A stretch of DNA of 64,000 nt, taken from assembly GCA_040776985.1 (NCBI GenBank), contig JAXGZL010000002.1, forward strand, positions 496,001 to 560,000, written 5' to 3'. A program made the translations under genes and the position numbers. The notes under the pieces were generated by a model. The model saw only the letters and a program-made list of their open reading frames with translations. It had not been told where the DNA came from and did not search any database. Source of the DNA: UBA6115 sp040776985. GTDB taxonomy: Bacteria; Bacillota; Clostridia; Christensenellales; Aristaeellaceae. Below are positions 41,119 to 49,698 of this stretch, one piece after another (position 1 is the stretch's first letter; each line of letters begins with the position of its first letter).

Positions 41119-41910
41119 ATGAACATGGGAAAGACGTATCTGGTGGTCTCCGGCAAGGGCGGGGTGGGCAAGTCCACCCTGGCGGCTGCACTGGCTGTGA
41201 CCGCGGCCAAAAAGGACCGGAGAACGGTGCTGATTGACGCGGACATCGGGCTTAGAAGCCTGGACATGATGCTGGGCCTTCAGGATGCGGTGCTGTTTGA
41301 CCTGGCGGACTGCGTGGAGCACCGTTGTAAGCTGGACCAGGCGCTGGTGCCCCACCCGGACTACCCCAACCTCCACCTGATTGTTGGAGGGCAGATGGCG
41401 CGTCCCAAGGACTTTAAGCCCCAAGACCTGAAAAAACTGATCAAACGGCTGTCCGTGCGCTACGACACCCTGATCATTGACGGGCCGGCTGGCCTGGGAC
41501 GGGGCGTCAAAAACTTTGCCGGGCTTGCGGACGAATATCTGATTGTGGCTACCCCCGATCAGGTGAGCCTCCGGGCAGCGGAGAAAACCACCCAGGTGCT
41601 GATGAAGGCGGGATGCAGGGGGCAGCTGGTGATCAACCGGGTGCAGCGCCACCTGCTGGACTCAGGCGAGATAGACACCCCACAGGCGCTGGCATCTGCT
41701 CTTGATCTGCCCCTGCTGGGGGTGATTGAGGAGTCTCCCCAGGTCTATACCGGTCTGATCCAGGGGAAAACAGCGGCCGAAGTGGTGGAGATGCAACAGG
41801 TCTTTGAGGACATCCTGCTGCGCCTGGACGGCGTTCAGCTGCCCATTCAGGAATTGGCGAAGGAGCCCAGGCTGAAACGGTGGCTTAGGAAGGTGAGCCA
41901 GAAGCTATGA
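41119..41910 (+). CDS. minD: MinD-like ATPase (without MinC or MinE neighbours)
   Basis: A deviant-Walker ATPase, 263 residues: GKGGVGKST (about 10-18), VLIDADIGLRSLDMMLG, and DTLIIDGPAGLG. The C-terminal end RLKRWLRKVSQKL looks like the amphipathic membrane-targeting helix of MinD. In many Clostridia the order is minC-minD-minE behind mreD or pbp2; here only minD is present, inserted between pbp2 and rodA. ATG 41119 or 41125 could start it. It overlaps rodA as ATGA. Confidence 0.85.
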   Translation: MNMGKTYLVVSGKGGVGKSTLAAALAVTAAKKDRRTVLIDADIGLRSLDMMLGLQDAVLFDLADCVEHRCKLDQALVPHPDYPNLHLIVGGQMARPKDFKPQDLKKLIKRLSVRYDTLIIDGPAGLGRGVKNFAGLADEYLIVATPDQVSLRAAEKTTQVLMKAGCRGQLVINRVQRHLLDSGEIDTPQALASALDLPLLGVIEESPQVYTGLIQGKTAAEVVEMQQVFEDILLRLDGVQLPIQELAKEPRLKRWLRKVSQKL

Positions 41911-43202
41911 TGATATTTGAAGATAAACGAACGCGGCCCCGTTTTGACTTTTTTCTGCTGCTGCTGATGTACGCCCTGATGATATTCGGCGTATTGGCGA
42001 TTTCCATCGCCACCTTTGACCCCACCATCCCGGCGGATTCTCTCCTGAACCGGATCCTTAACTCCAACACCGGCTCCTGGCAGGCGATTTTTGTGGTCGC
42101 CTCCCCGGCCATTGTGTGGTTTGTGGTCAGCGTGCCCTACGAGCATTTCAGAACCTATGCCACCCTTTACTATATCGGCATCATGGCCTTCCTGTTCGCT
42201 GTGCTGCTGACCTCAAGCGCCATCCGCGCGGTGAAGGGCTGGTTCCAGGTGGGTCTTGGCCGGATGCTGCAGCCCAGTGAGTTTGCCAAGCTTACCCTGA
42301 TCCTAATGCTGGCAAGGGAGCTGTCCATGACGGAAAAGCCGCTTAGTGACATGCGCTCCTTTGTGCGCGTGGCCTTTTTTGCCCTGCTGCCGGCAGCCTT
42401 TACCCTGGCCCAGGGCGAAACGGGCACCGTTTTAGTGATGGTGGGCATTACCTACCTGATGCTGTTTTTTGGCGGGGTGGACTGGAAATGGATCCTGGCC
42501 ATCACGGTGATCGCCGCCCTTGGCATAGGCGCAATTTTTGCCTATGCCATTATCGGGGGCTCCGGCAGCTACAGGATGCTGCGCTTGATTTCCTTCCTGG
42601 ATCCCCAGGCCTATCACAGCAGCGCGGGCTATCAGATCATCAACTCCCAGCAGGCCATTGGTGCAGGCGGGCTGACCGGCATCGGCGCCTTTGTGCCCGG
42701 CTCCATGAGTCAGCTGAACTTCGTGCCGGAGGACTGGACGGACTTCATCTTTTCCACCATCGGGGAGGCGGTGGGCTTTGTGGGCAGCTCCTTGATTGTG
42801 ATCACCTATCTGCTGCTGATCCTGAGGATGCTCTACCTGGCCCGTTATACCTCGGACAAGTTTGGCCGGATGATGATCATCGGCGTCATGGCCATGCTGT
42901 TCCTGCACATTTTCCAGAACATCGGGATGACCCTGGGGTTGATGCCCATCACAGGGATTCCGCTGCCCTTCCTGAGTTATGGCGGGTCCAATCTGGTCAC
43001 CAACGTAATCGGCGTCTCCCTGGTGCTCAATGTCACCAAAAACAGGAGCAAGGCCCTGCCCAGCTATGCTGTGCCCGGCTCCACCGTCAGCCGGGGCAGG
43101 CGCGGCAGAAAACAGAGCATTTATGTGAACACCAGCGATGATGACGGCCTGCGCAAGCGCATCCGTTCATTGCGTAAAAAGAGAAGAAAAAGGACGGCCT
43201 GA
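41907..43202 (+). CDS. rodA: FtsW/RodA/SpoVE family glycosyltransferase (RodA)
   Basis: SEDS-family peptidoglycan polymerase, 431 residues with about ten transmembrane helices. Family marks are GWFQVGLGRMLQPSEFAKL (about 110), AQGETGTVLVM, the catalytic-Asp loop region FVPEDWTDFIFSTIGE (about 275), and GIPLPFLSYGGSNL. It ends in a basic tail. The neighbourhood (mre genes and pbp2) makes RodA more likely than FtsW. No separate ftsW is in the window, so it could serve both roles. Confidence 0.92.
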   Translation: MMIFEDKRTRPRFDFFLLLLMYALMIFGVLAISIATFDPTIPADSLLNRILNSNTGSWQAIFVVASPAIVWFVVSVPYEHFRTYATLYYIGIMAFLFAVLLTSSAIRAVKGWFQVGLGRMLQPSEFAKLTLILMLARELSMTEKPLSDMRSFVRVAFFALLPAAFTLAQGETGTVLVMVGITYLMLFFGGVDWKWILAITVIAALGIGAIFAYAIIGGSGSYRMLRLISFLDPQAYHSSAGYQIINSQQAIGAGGLTGIGAFVPGSMSQLNFVPEDWTDFIFSTIGEAVGFVGSSLIVITYLLLILRMLYLARYTSDKFGRMMIIGVMAMLFLHIFQNIGMTLGLMPITGIPLPFLSYGGSNLVTNVIGVSLVLNVTKNRSKALPSYAVPGSTVSRGRRGRKQSIYVNTSDDDGLRKRIRSLRKKRRKRTA

Positions 43203-43232
43203 TCTAAAACCGTTTTTGTATTCTTTTTCCGC

Positions 43233-43261
43233 TTGTCAATCTCAGGATGCTTGGGTATAAT
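43233..43261 (+). promoter_or_regulatory. Promoter of the zinc protein/phosphoesterase pair
   Basis: TTGTCA (43233-43238), a 17-base spacer and TATAAT (43256-43261), 37 bases upstream of the first gene. Confidence 0.75.
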
Positions 43262-43297
43262 GCCGGGCGATGAAGCGCAAGAGGAGAGAGCAACGCC

Positions 43298-43708
43298 ATG
43301 CTTGAAAGGGCCCCGATGAAACTGGTCAAATGCCCCCGGTGCGAACTGAACTACATGAATGAGACAGACGAGTTGTGTAAAATCTGTTACCGGGAAGTGC
43401 ATGGGGCAGAGCCGCAGGAAGAGCCTGATATCTGCTCTGAATGCAATGTGGAGCGCGCATTCCCGGGCAAGGATCTTTGCATTTTCTGCCTGAATGAGCA
43501 GAAGAAATCCGGCGTGCACCCCAAGGTGGGGGAAGACGAGCCGGTTGACATCAGCATGGATGATGTGAGCGGGATGGAGGAAATTATCCCTGCCATGGAT
43601 GAGGATGACCCGGAGTTCAACGACATGGGGGATGCCCTGTCCCTGGAAGAGCTCAGCGAGCAGGAAGACCAGGATGACGACGAGGATGACGAGGACATGG
43701 ATGGCTGA
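43298..43708 (+). CDS. Small Cys-rich protein with an acidic tail
   Basis: 136 residues. The N-terminal half has three CxxC-type pairs: KCPRC, LCKIC, then ICSEC...LCIFC, so it likely binds zinc. The C-terminal half is extremely acidic and ends in a run of Asp and Glu. I do not recognise the family. ATG 43298 has GAGGAG upstream at a long spacing; ATG 43316 is an alternative that starts right at the zinc motif. Its end overlaps the phosphoesterase gene by 8 bases. Confidence 0.72.
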   Translation: MLERAPMKLVKCPRCELNYMNETDELCKICYREVHGAEPQEEPDICSECNVERAFPGKDLCIFCLNEQKKSGVHPKVGEDEPVDISMDDVSGMEEIIPAMDEDDPEFNDMGDALSLEELSEQEDQDDDEDDEDMDG

Positions 43709-44423
43709 GGACCGTCGCATCTATGCCATAGGGGATCTGCACCTGCCGGGCTCGCTGGATAAGTCCATGGACCTGTTCGGACCGCACTGGGAAGACCATT
43801 TCAAGAGAATACAGGATCATTGGCAAAAGACCGCCCGGGAGCAGGACATCATCCTGATCCCGGGTGATATTTCATGGGCCATGACTTTGGAGGAAGCCCG
43901 GGAAGATATGGCAGCCATCGGCTGTCTGCCTGGCACCAAAATCATGATCCGGGGCAATCATGACTATTGGTGGAAGGGCGTCACCCGAGTGCGGGAAGCG
44001 CTGCCGGAAGGCCTCCATATTCTGCAGCATGACGGGATGACGGTGGGGGAATACCTCTTCGCGGGCTCCAGGGGCTGGGACCGCCCTCAGGGAGACAGCC
44101 CGGAGCCTGATGATGAAAAGATCTATAAACGGGAACTGATCCGCCTTGAGATGTCCCTGCAGTATGCCAGAAAGCTGGACCCGCATAAACGGCTGGTGGC
44201 CATGTGCCATTATCCGCCCACCGATCATTCAGGCGCCGCGACGCCTGTGACCGAGCTGATGGCAGCTTATCAGGTCAGCGATGTGGTGTATGGCCATATC
44301 CATGGCTATGCCTGCGCGGGGGCGTTTAACGGCACAGTCAGCGGCGTGCGCTATCACTGCGTTTCCTGTGATTGTCTTGGTTTCAAACTGCTGGCTCTGC
44401 CAGATGAAGAAAGCAGGGTCTAA
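43701..44423 (+). CDS. Metallophosphoesterase
   Basis: 240 residues of the calcineurin-like family. Motifs in order: AIGDLHLPG (about 10), IPGDISWAM, IRGNHDYWW (GNHD), CHYPPTD, and YGHIHGYA (GHxH). This makes a complete dinuclear metal site. The subgroup resembles YkuE/YmdB-neighbour-type phosphoesterases but the substrate is not clear. ATG 43701 is inside the end of the previous gene, so the two are coupled. Confidence 0.86.
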   Translation: MAEDRRIYAIGDLHLPGSLDKSMDLFGPHWEDHFKRIQDHWQKTAREQDIILIPGDISWAMTLEEAREDMAAIGCLPGTKIMIRGNHDYWWKGVTRVREALPEGLHILQHDGMTVGEYLFAGSRGWDRPQGDSPEPDDEKIYKRELIRLEMSLQYARKLDPHKRLVAMCHYPPTDHSGAATPVTELMAAYQVSDVVYGHIHGYACAGAFNGTVSGVRYHCVSCDCLGFKLLALPDEESRV

Positions 44424-44493
44424 CCCAAAGCCCGGGGAATCCCCAAAGAACCAAAAGTTTCATATCAGGCCAAACTTCATCAGTTTGACCAAT

Positions 44494-44535
44494 AAAACTG
44501 GCTGATCCAAAGGCGGAACAGCCAGTTTTTGTTTT
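44494..44535 (+). terminator. Intrinsic terminator
   Basis: An 11-bp stem AAAACTGGCTG/CAGCCAGTTTT with a 14-base loop, followed by TTTTTGTTTT. It separates the phosphoesterase unit from the division cluster. Confidence 0.88.
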
Positions 44536-44658
44536 AACAAGAATATTCGTTCCCGTCAAGAGGCGAACAAAGGCGAACGCCTATTCCCGATTTTCCTTGA
44601 ATTATATGATTTTTTGACGGTGCTTTGCCCAAAAGGCCAGAGGCTTTCTTCGTCAAGG

Positions 44659-44731
44659 TTTACGCCTGTGGATGGCTGTGGTATTTTGTGTCTGAAAAGG
44701 GAAATAAGTGGGGATTGGTGGTGAAATGGGT
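44659..44731 (+). promoter_or_regulatory. mraZ promoter region and possible MraZ box
   Basis: TTTACG (44659) and TATTTT (44682) with a 17-base spacer form a candidate promoter. Downstream at 44707-44731 are three TGG-rich units (AGTGG, GGTGG, AATGGG) at about 8-10 base steps, similar to the repeats MraZ binds in other bacteria. That would give autoregulation of the cluster. Confidence 0.45.
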
Positions 44732-44786
44732 GTCGGACAATCGAGGGGATGATCAGGCAAGACCTGGGACTGATGCCCAAAACACA

Positions 44787-45284
44787 ATGAAATCTTCCGC
44801 AGTTTCCCGCCTTGGCTTTATCGGGGTCTACAACCACTCCATTGACAACAAGGGCCGGGTGATCGTGCCCCAAACCTTCAGGGGATTGCTGGGGGAAAGG
44901 ATCATCGTGGGCGTCACCATGGGCCAGGATGCCATCGCCATTTATCCCTATGACACCTGGGCGGAAAAGGTGGAGATGCTCAGCGACCTGAGCCGAGAGG
45001 ACGCGGCGGCAGAGGTGTTTTTAACCCGGTTCGCTATGTATTCCTTTGATGGCTGCGGATTTGACAGCCAGGGGCGCGTTTTGCTCCCTGCGGCCCTGCG
45101 GGAGTTGTTCCTGGAAGGCAGCCAGGGGGTTCAGGTATCCGGCACCACCGAGTATGTGCGCCTGGTCAGTGACCAGCAGGCCGCCAGGGAGCGCGAGGGC
45201 TTCCATACCAAGTATCCCGATGCCACTTTGGCCATCAGCGCCATCCAGGCAAGGGTCAGAAACAAACGGGCTGAAGACAGATAG
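44787..45284 (+). CDS. mraZ: Transcriptional regulator MraZ
   Basis: An AbrB/SpoVT-fold DNA-binding protein that regulates the division and cell-wall cluster. 165 residues with the two MraZ repeats: VYNHSIDNKGRVIVPQTFR (about 14-32) and GCGFDSQGRVLLPAALRE (about 90-107). The frame is open from 44625, but that part covers the promoter and repeats. ATG 44787 has only a weak site. The rsmH gene that normally follows mraZ is missing. Confidence 0.9.
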   Translation: MKSSAVSRLGFIGVYNHSIDNKGRVIVPQTFRGLLGERIIVGVTMGQDAIAIYPYDTWAEKVEMLSDLSREDAAAEVFLTRFAMYSFDGCGFDSQGRVLLPAALRELFLEGSQGVQVSGTTEYVRLVSDQQAAREREGFHTKYPDATLAISAIQARVRNKRAEDR

Positions 45285-45312
45285 CTTCATGACCAGCCAG
45301 AAAGGACACAGC

Positions 45313-45813
45313 GTGTTATCCAGCAGACCACTTCAAAAAAGCCAGTATGTGAAAGCAGGAAACCAGATCGCCCAGCCCGGCCGCATCCAGGTTTCCAGCC
45401 ATGTCTACCTTTATAATGAAGGCGTTCAGGAAGACCGCAGGGCTTTCCGCGCTGATGATACATCCAGGGAATCAGCCCGGGGCCTGCCGCTTAAATGGGC
45501 CGCTGTGCTGGTGGTTCTGGTTGTGTTCCTTTCCATCTGGATGGTGGGCCGCAAGATGGCCTTGACGCAGGAACTCAATCAAGCGTATGCTAATCTGTGC
45601 AGCCGATATGCTGCAGCCGAACAGGAAGGGAAAACACTGGCTGCCGCGCTGGCTGACAAAAGCGATGCTTCCAAGATCTGCTACTATGCGGTGCAGAACC
45701 TGGGGATGCGCCTGGCAACCCATGAGGAGACCATTGGCGTGACTGCCCAGGCCGTCACCTCAGCCGCCCGGCTCGATGCCGCGCGAACAGGGCATCTTGG
45801 AACCCATCCCTGA
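45313..45813 (+). CDS. FtsL-like division protein
   Basis: 166 residues with a cytoplasmic N-terminus of about 50, one transmembrane helix (about 53-75, WAAVLVVLVVFLSIWMVG), then an extracellular helix that looks like a coiled coil. Size, topology and position (between mraZ and murE) fit FtsL/DivIC, though sequence signatures of that family are weak. AAAGGA at 45301-45306 favours GTG 45313; ATG 45289 is in frame but has no good site. Confidence 0.68.
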   Translation: MLSSRPLQKSQYVKAGNQIAQPGRIQVSSHVYLYNEGVQEDRRAFRADDTSRESARGLPLKWAAVLVVLVVFLSIWMVGRKMALTQELNQAYANLCSRYAAAEQEGKTLAAALADKSDASKICYYAVQNLGMRLATHEETIGVTAQAVTSAARLDAARTGHLGTHP

Positions 45814-45833
45814 CTACATGACAAGGGGTACAC

Positions 45834-47309
45834 ATGAAACTATCTCAGCTGGCAAAATCGGCTGCGCCTTATGTTAAAAGCCTCAGCGAGGACTGCGAGA
45901 TCGCATCCGTCTTCGCAGACAGCAGGCTCAAGACTGAAGGCGGCCTGTTTTTTTGTATTAAGGGGGCCAGGACTGACGGGCACAGCCACGCGGAACAGGC
46001 GGTGAAAAATGGCGCGGTCGCCCTGATGGTGACGGAGCCGCTGCCAAACATCCCGGTTCCTCAGCTGCTGGTCACCGATGACCGGGCAGCCATGGCCCTG
46101 ATTACCCGGGCCTATTATGGCTTTGCAGATGAGAAACTGAAGCTGGTGGGGATCACCGGCACCAAGGGCAAAACCACCACCAGCTATCTGGTGAAGGCGG
46201 TGCTGGAGCATGCGGGCCACAAGTGCGGCCTGATCGGCACCACCGGCAACATGATCGGGAACCAGTGGATTGACAGCACCCTCACCACCCCGGACCCCAT
46301 TGACCTGCACAGAGCACTGCGCAGGATGGCGGACGCGGGATGCGACTATGTGGTGATGGAGGTATCAGCCCATGCCCTGGCCATGCAGCGCCTGAAGGGA
46401 CTGGTGTTTGAGGCAGGCTGCTTTACCAACCTGTCCCAGGATCATCTGGATTTCTTCCCCACCATGGAGGAGTACTATCAGGCGAAAAAAAGCTTCTTTA
46501 CTGACGGAAGCGTGCGCAACGCCGCCATTTCCATGGACGATCCCAGGGCAGCGGACCTGCTTAAAGCCATTCTGGTTCCCCGGATCACCTATGGGATCGC
46601 GGTGAACGCGGATATTTTTGCCAGGGACATTGACATCCATGAGGATGGGGTGGCCTTCAGCCTGGTGCTGTGGAATGAAAAACAATATCCCGTCCGTCTG
46701 CGGTTGATGGGCATGTTCAATATCTATAACGCGCTGGCAGCAGCCACTCTGTGCCTTAGCCTGGGGGTTGCGCCGGAGATAATCTGTCCTGCCCTTGAAA
46801 GCGTGGCCTCAGTCCCCGGGCGGGCCGAGGTGCTGGACACCCATACGGCCTACAAAGTAATCCTGGACTATTCCCATTCCCCGGACGCGATGGAAAATAT
46901 CCTGAGCGCGGTGAAGGAGTTCACCCGGGGGCGCATCATCATCGTCTTTGGATGTGGCGGGGACCGGGACCAGGGTAAGCGCCCGGTGATGGGGAGCATC
47001 GCGGGCAAGATGGCGGACATCTCAGTGCTGACCAGCGATAACCCCCGCAACGAAGACCCCATGGCCATTCTGAAGGCCATTGAGAAGGGCATAGCGCCAA
47101 CAGGCGGCGAATATGTGGTGATCGAGAACCGTCGTGAGGCCATTGCGCACGCCATGCGCATTGCCCAGGAAGGGGACGTGGTGTTGCTGGCAGGCAAGGG
47201 CCATGAAACCTATCAGGAGATCGCCGGCATCAAGCGTCCCTTCAACGAAAAGCAGATTGTGCAGGAAATTCTGATCGAGTTCCAACAGGAAGGTGAGCAG
47301 GATGCTTGA
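45834..47309 (+). CDS. murE: UDP-MurNAc-L-Ala-D-Glu:meso-diaminopimelate ligase
   Basis: Adds the third amino acid of the stem peptide. 491 residues: ATP loop GITGTKGKTTTS (Lys about 113), the STLTTPDPIDLH substrate region, and DNPRNEDP (Asp about 402), the motif that marks meso-diaminopimelate specificity. So the wall is probably A1-gamma type. AAGGGG precedes ATG 45834. It overlaps mraY by 8 bases. Confidence 0.95.
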   Translation: MKLSQLAKSAAPYVKSLSEDCEIASVFADSRLKTEGGLFFCIKGARTDGHSHAEQAVKNGAVALMVTEPLPNIPVPQLLVTDDRAAMALITRAYYGFADEKLKLVGITGTKGKTTTSYLVKAVLEHAGHKCGLIGTTGNMIGNQWIDSTLTTPDPIDLHRALRRMADAGCDYVVMEVSAHALAMQRLKGLVFEAGCFTNLSQDHLDFFPTMEEYYQAKKSFFTDGSVRNAAISMDDPRAADLLKAILVPRITYGIAVNADIFARDIDIHEDGVAFSLVLWNEKQYPVRLRLMGMFNIYNALAAATLCLSLGVAPEIICPALESVASVPGRAEVLDTHTAYKVILDYSHSPDAMENILSAVKEFTRGRIIIVFGCGGDRDQGKRPVMGSIAGKMADISVLTSDNPRNEDPMAILKAIEKGIAPTGGEYVVIENRREAIAHAMRIAQEGDVVLLAGKGHETYQEIAGIKRPFNEKQIVQEILIEFQQEGEQDA

Positions 47310-48285
47310 AGTTCTTTGCGCGCTGCTGGCTTTGATCCTGGTGGTGCTCCTGATGCCCGGCTTTATCCGCTTTGTGAAGAGCAAGAACATGATCCAGCCT
47401 GGATATGATCTGGGGCCGGACAAGTTCCGCAAACAGGAGAAGCCGCCCAACATGGGCGGTTTGATCATTGCGCTGGCGGTGATCGCGGCAAGCCTGCTGT
47501 TTACCCAGCTTTCCCAGGGATCAGGGCATGCCCTGATGCTGTTCCTGCTGGCGCTGGGGGCCCTGGCCGTTGGATTTGCGGATGACTACATCAAGAACAT
47601 CAAGCAGGACCACAAGGGCTTGTTGCCCCGCTATAAGATCATCGGCCAGGTGTCTATCGGGCTGATCTTTTCCCTCCTGTGCATGAACACGGTGGGTACC
47701 GCCATTCACCTGCCCTTCACCAATGAGTATCTGGACCTTGGTCTGTTTTACATCCCGCTGATGGTGCTGTTGATTGTGTTCATTACTAACTCCGCCAACC
47801 TTCAGGATGGGGTGGACGGGCTGCTGTCCGGCGTTTCCATTGTGGGCAGCATTGCCTTTGGGGTGATTGCCCTGCTGATTGACGGGGACAGCCTGGGGGA
47901 CCCTGCCGTTTCCTTTGTATGTTTCGCCCTGGCAGGCGCCTGCGCGGGCTTTTTGTTCTTCAATCAGCCTCCTGCCAGGATCTATATGGGGGACACCGGC
48001 AGCATGTTCATCGGCGGCATCTTTGTGGGGGCAGCCATGCTGCTGCGTCTGCAGATCTGGTTGATCCCGATCTGCTTTACCATGATCATGTCCTCGGTGT
48101 CTGTCATTGCCCAGCGTCTGTATTTCAAGGCCACCCATGGCAAGCGGTTGATCCGCATGTCGCCCATCCACCACCACTTTGAGATGGTTGGGTGGAGCGC
48201 TGTTCAGATCAATCAGCGCTATGTGCTGGTCATCCTGGCTCTGTCCGTTGTGGCGGTGCTGGCAGCCCTGCCCTTCCGCCCATAG
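47302..48285 (+). CDS. mraY: Phospho-MurNAc-pentapeptide transferase
   Basis: Makes lipid I at the membrane. 327 residues, about ten transmembrane segments. Diagnostic motifs are KPPNMGGL (about 48), ADDYIKNIKQDHKGL, NSANLQDGVDGLLSG, the IYMGDTGSMFIGG loop, and the HHHFEMVGW box. GGAAGG stands 6-10 bases before ATG 47302, which overlaps the murE end. Confidence 0.95.
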   Translation: MLEVLCALLALILVVLLMPGFIRFVKSKNMIQPGYDLGPDKFRKQEKPPNMGGLIIALAVIAASLLFTQLSQGSGHALMLFLLALGALAVGFADDYIKNIKQDHKGLLPRYKIIGQVSIGLIFSLLCMNTVGTAIHLPFTNEYLDLGLFYIPLMVLLIVFITNSANLQDGVDGLLSGVSIVGSIAFGVIALLIDGDSLGDPAVSFVCFALAGACAGFLFFNQPPARIYMGDTGSMFIGGIFVGAAMLLRLQIWLIPICFTMIMSSVSVIAQRLYFKATHGKRLIRMSPIHHHFEMVGWSAVQINQRYVLVILALSVVAVLAALPFRP

Positions 48286-48311
48286 CGGGGATGTTTCAGA
48301 AAGGGGAAGCG

Positions 48312-49697
48312 ATGGAGCAAGCCTTTCAGATAGACGGAAAAAAAGTGCTGGTGCTGGGCGCTGCCAGAAGCGGCGTTGCAGCCGCCAGGCTGCTGGTCAG
48401 CCGTGGGGCTGAAGTCACCCTCAATGACCTGAAGCCAGCAGATGAGCTGGCTGCGGCAGTTGCGGGGCTTTCAGAGGCCGGTGTTCAACTCCGCCTGGGG
48501 GAAGGGCCGGAAGCGCTGCTGGCTGAAACAGAACTGGTGGTGTTAAGCCCCGGTATCCCGCTGGAAGCGCCCTTTATCAGAACATGCCTTGACCAGGGGC
48601 TGCCTGTAATAGGCGAATTGGAGTTGGCCGCCTCCCTGACGGAGCTTCCCATCATTGCGGTCACTGGCACCAATGGCAAAACCACCACCGTTTCCCTTTT
48701 GGGGGAGATGTTCAAGCAGGCCGGGCAGGTGGCCCATGTGGCGGGCAATATTGGATTTCCCCTGAGCGCTGCTGTGCTGCAGGCAGGGCCGGAGGATGTG
48801 CTGGTGGCAGAGGTTTCCAGTTTTCAGCTGGAAACCATCAAAAGCTTCAATCCCAGGGCAGCGACTGTGCTTAACATCACCCCGGATCATCTGAACAGGC
48901 ACGGCACCATGGACCGCTATATCGCGCTTAAAACCCGGGTGTTTGAGAACCAGACAGCGGCAGATCTGGCGGTGCTGAACCTGGATGACCCTGTCACCAG
49001 AAGCATGGCGGATGGCTTGAAGGCCCAGGTGGCTTATGTGTCCACCCAGCAGGAGGTGGAGCAGGGCGCCATGCTCAAAGAGGGCAACCTGGTGCTGCGC
49101 CTTGGGGGCGAGGAACGGACCATCTGTGCCGCCAGCAGCCTGAAGCTGCCCGGTATTCACAATGTTTACAATGCTTTGAGCGCCCTGGCGCTGGCCAGCT
49201 TTATGGGCGTACCGCCCCAGGTGGCGGCCTATAGCCTCAAGGTCTTTGAAGGGGTGGAGCACCGGATCGAGTTTGTCCGGGAGCTGGACGGCGTCAAGTA
49301 TTACAATGACTCTAAGGGCACCAACCCGGACGCCACCATCACCGCCATCAGGTCCATGCGCTCGCCCACGGTGCTGATCATGGGCGGACATGACAAACAG
49401 ACGCCTTTTAACCAGTTGGCAAAGTCCGCCAAGTCCAGCCCTTATATTCGGGAGGTTGTTCTCGTAGGCCAGACAGCAGACCAGATTGCAGATGCCTTAA
49501 AACAAACCAGTTTCCAGGCCTGCCGGACGGTTGCCACCTTGAAGGATGCGGTGGCAGTCGCCCGTGAACTGGCGCAGCCAGGTGGCAATGTGCTGTTTTC
49601 ACCCGCCTGCGCCTCCTTTGACCAGTTCAAGGACTATGAGGAGCGCGGCAGGGTGTTTAAACAGCTGGTCATGGCATTTGACGCCCCGGGAGAGTAG
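48312..49697 (+). CDS. murD: UDP-MurNAc-L-alanine:D-glutamate ligase
   Basis: 461 residues. N-terminal KVLVLGAARSGVAAARLL, ATP loop VTGTNGKTTTVSLLG (about 119-133), HRIEFVRELDGVKYYNDSKG and the C-terminal GGHDKQTPFNQLA are all typical. It uses the D-glutamate made by MurI. AAGGGGAA precedes ATG 48312; the long in-frame upstream extension is out of frame with mraY and not coding. Confidence 0.95.
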   Translation: MEQAFQIDGKKVLVLGAARSGVAAARLLVSRGAEVTLNDLKPADELAAAVAGLSEAGVQLRLGEGPEALLAETELVVLSPGIPLEAPFIRTCLDQGLPVIGELELAASLTELPIIAVTGTNGKTTTVSLLGEMFKQAGQVAHVAGNIGFPLSAAVLQAGPEDVLVAEVSSFQLETIKSFNPRAATVLNITPDHLNRHGTMDRYIALKTRVFENQTAADLAVLNLDDPVTRSMADGLKAQVAYVSTQQEVEQGAMLKEGNLVLRLGGEERTICAASSLKLPGIHNVYNALSALALASFMGVPPQVAAYSLKVFEGVEHRIEFVRELDGVKYYNDSKGTNPDATITAIRSMRSPTVLIMGGHDKQTPFNQLAKSAKSSPYIREVVLVGQTADQIADALKQTSFQACRTVATLKDAVAVARELAQPGGNVLFSPACASFDQFKDYEERGRVFKQLVMAFDAPGE

Positions 49698-49698
49698 C

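Noticed and set aside
38242..41652. A 1136-residue open frame on the minus strand opposite pbp2 and minD
   Set aside because: It is antisense to two clear, motif-bearing genes, has no domain or ribosome binding site, and is His/Gln/Val-rich as expected for the shadow of a G+C-rich gene.
44625..44786. N-terminal extension of mraZ
   Set aside because: The family similarity starts at 44787, and the upstream part covers a promoter and TGG-rich repeats.
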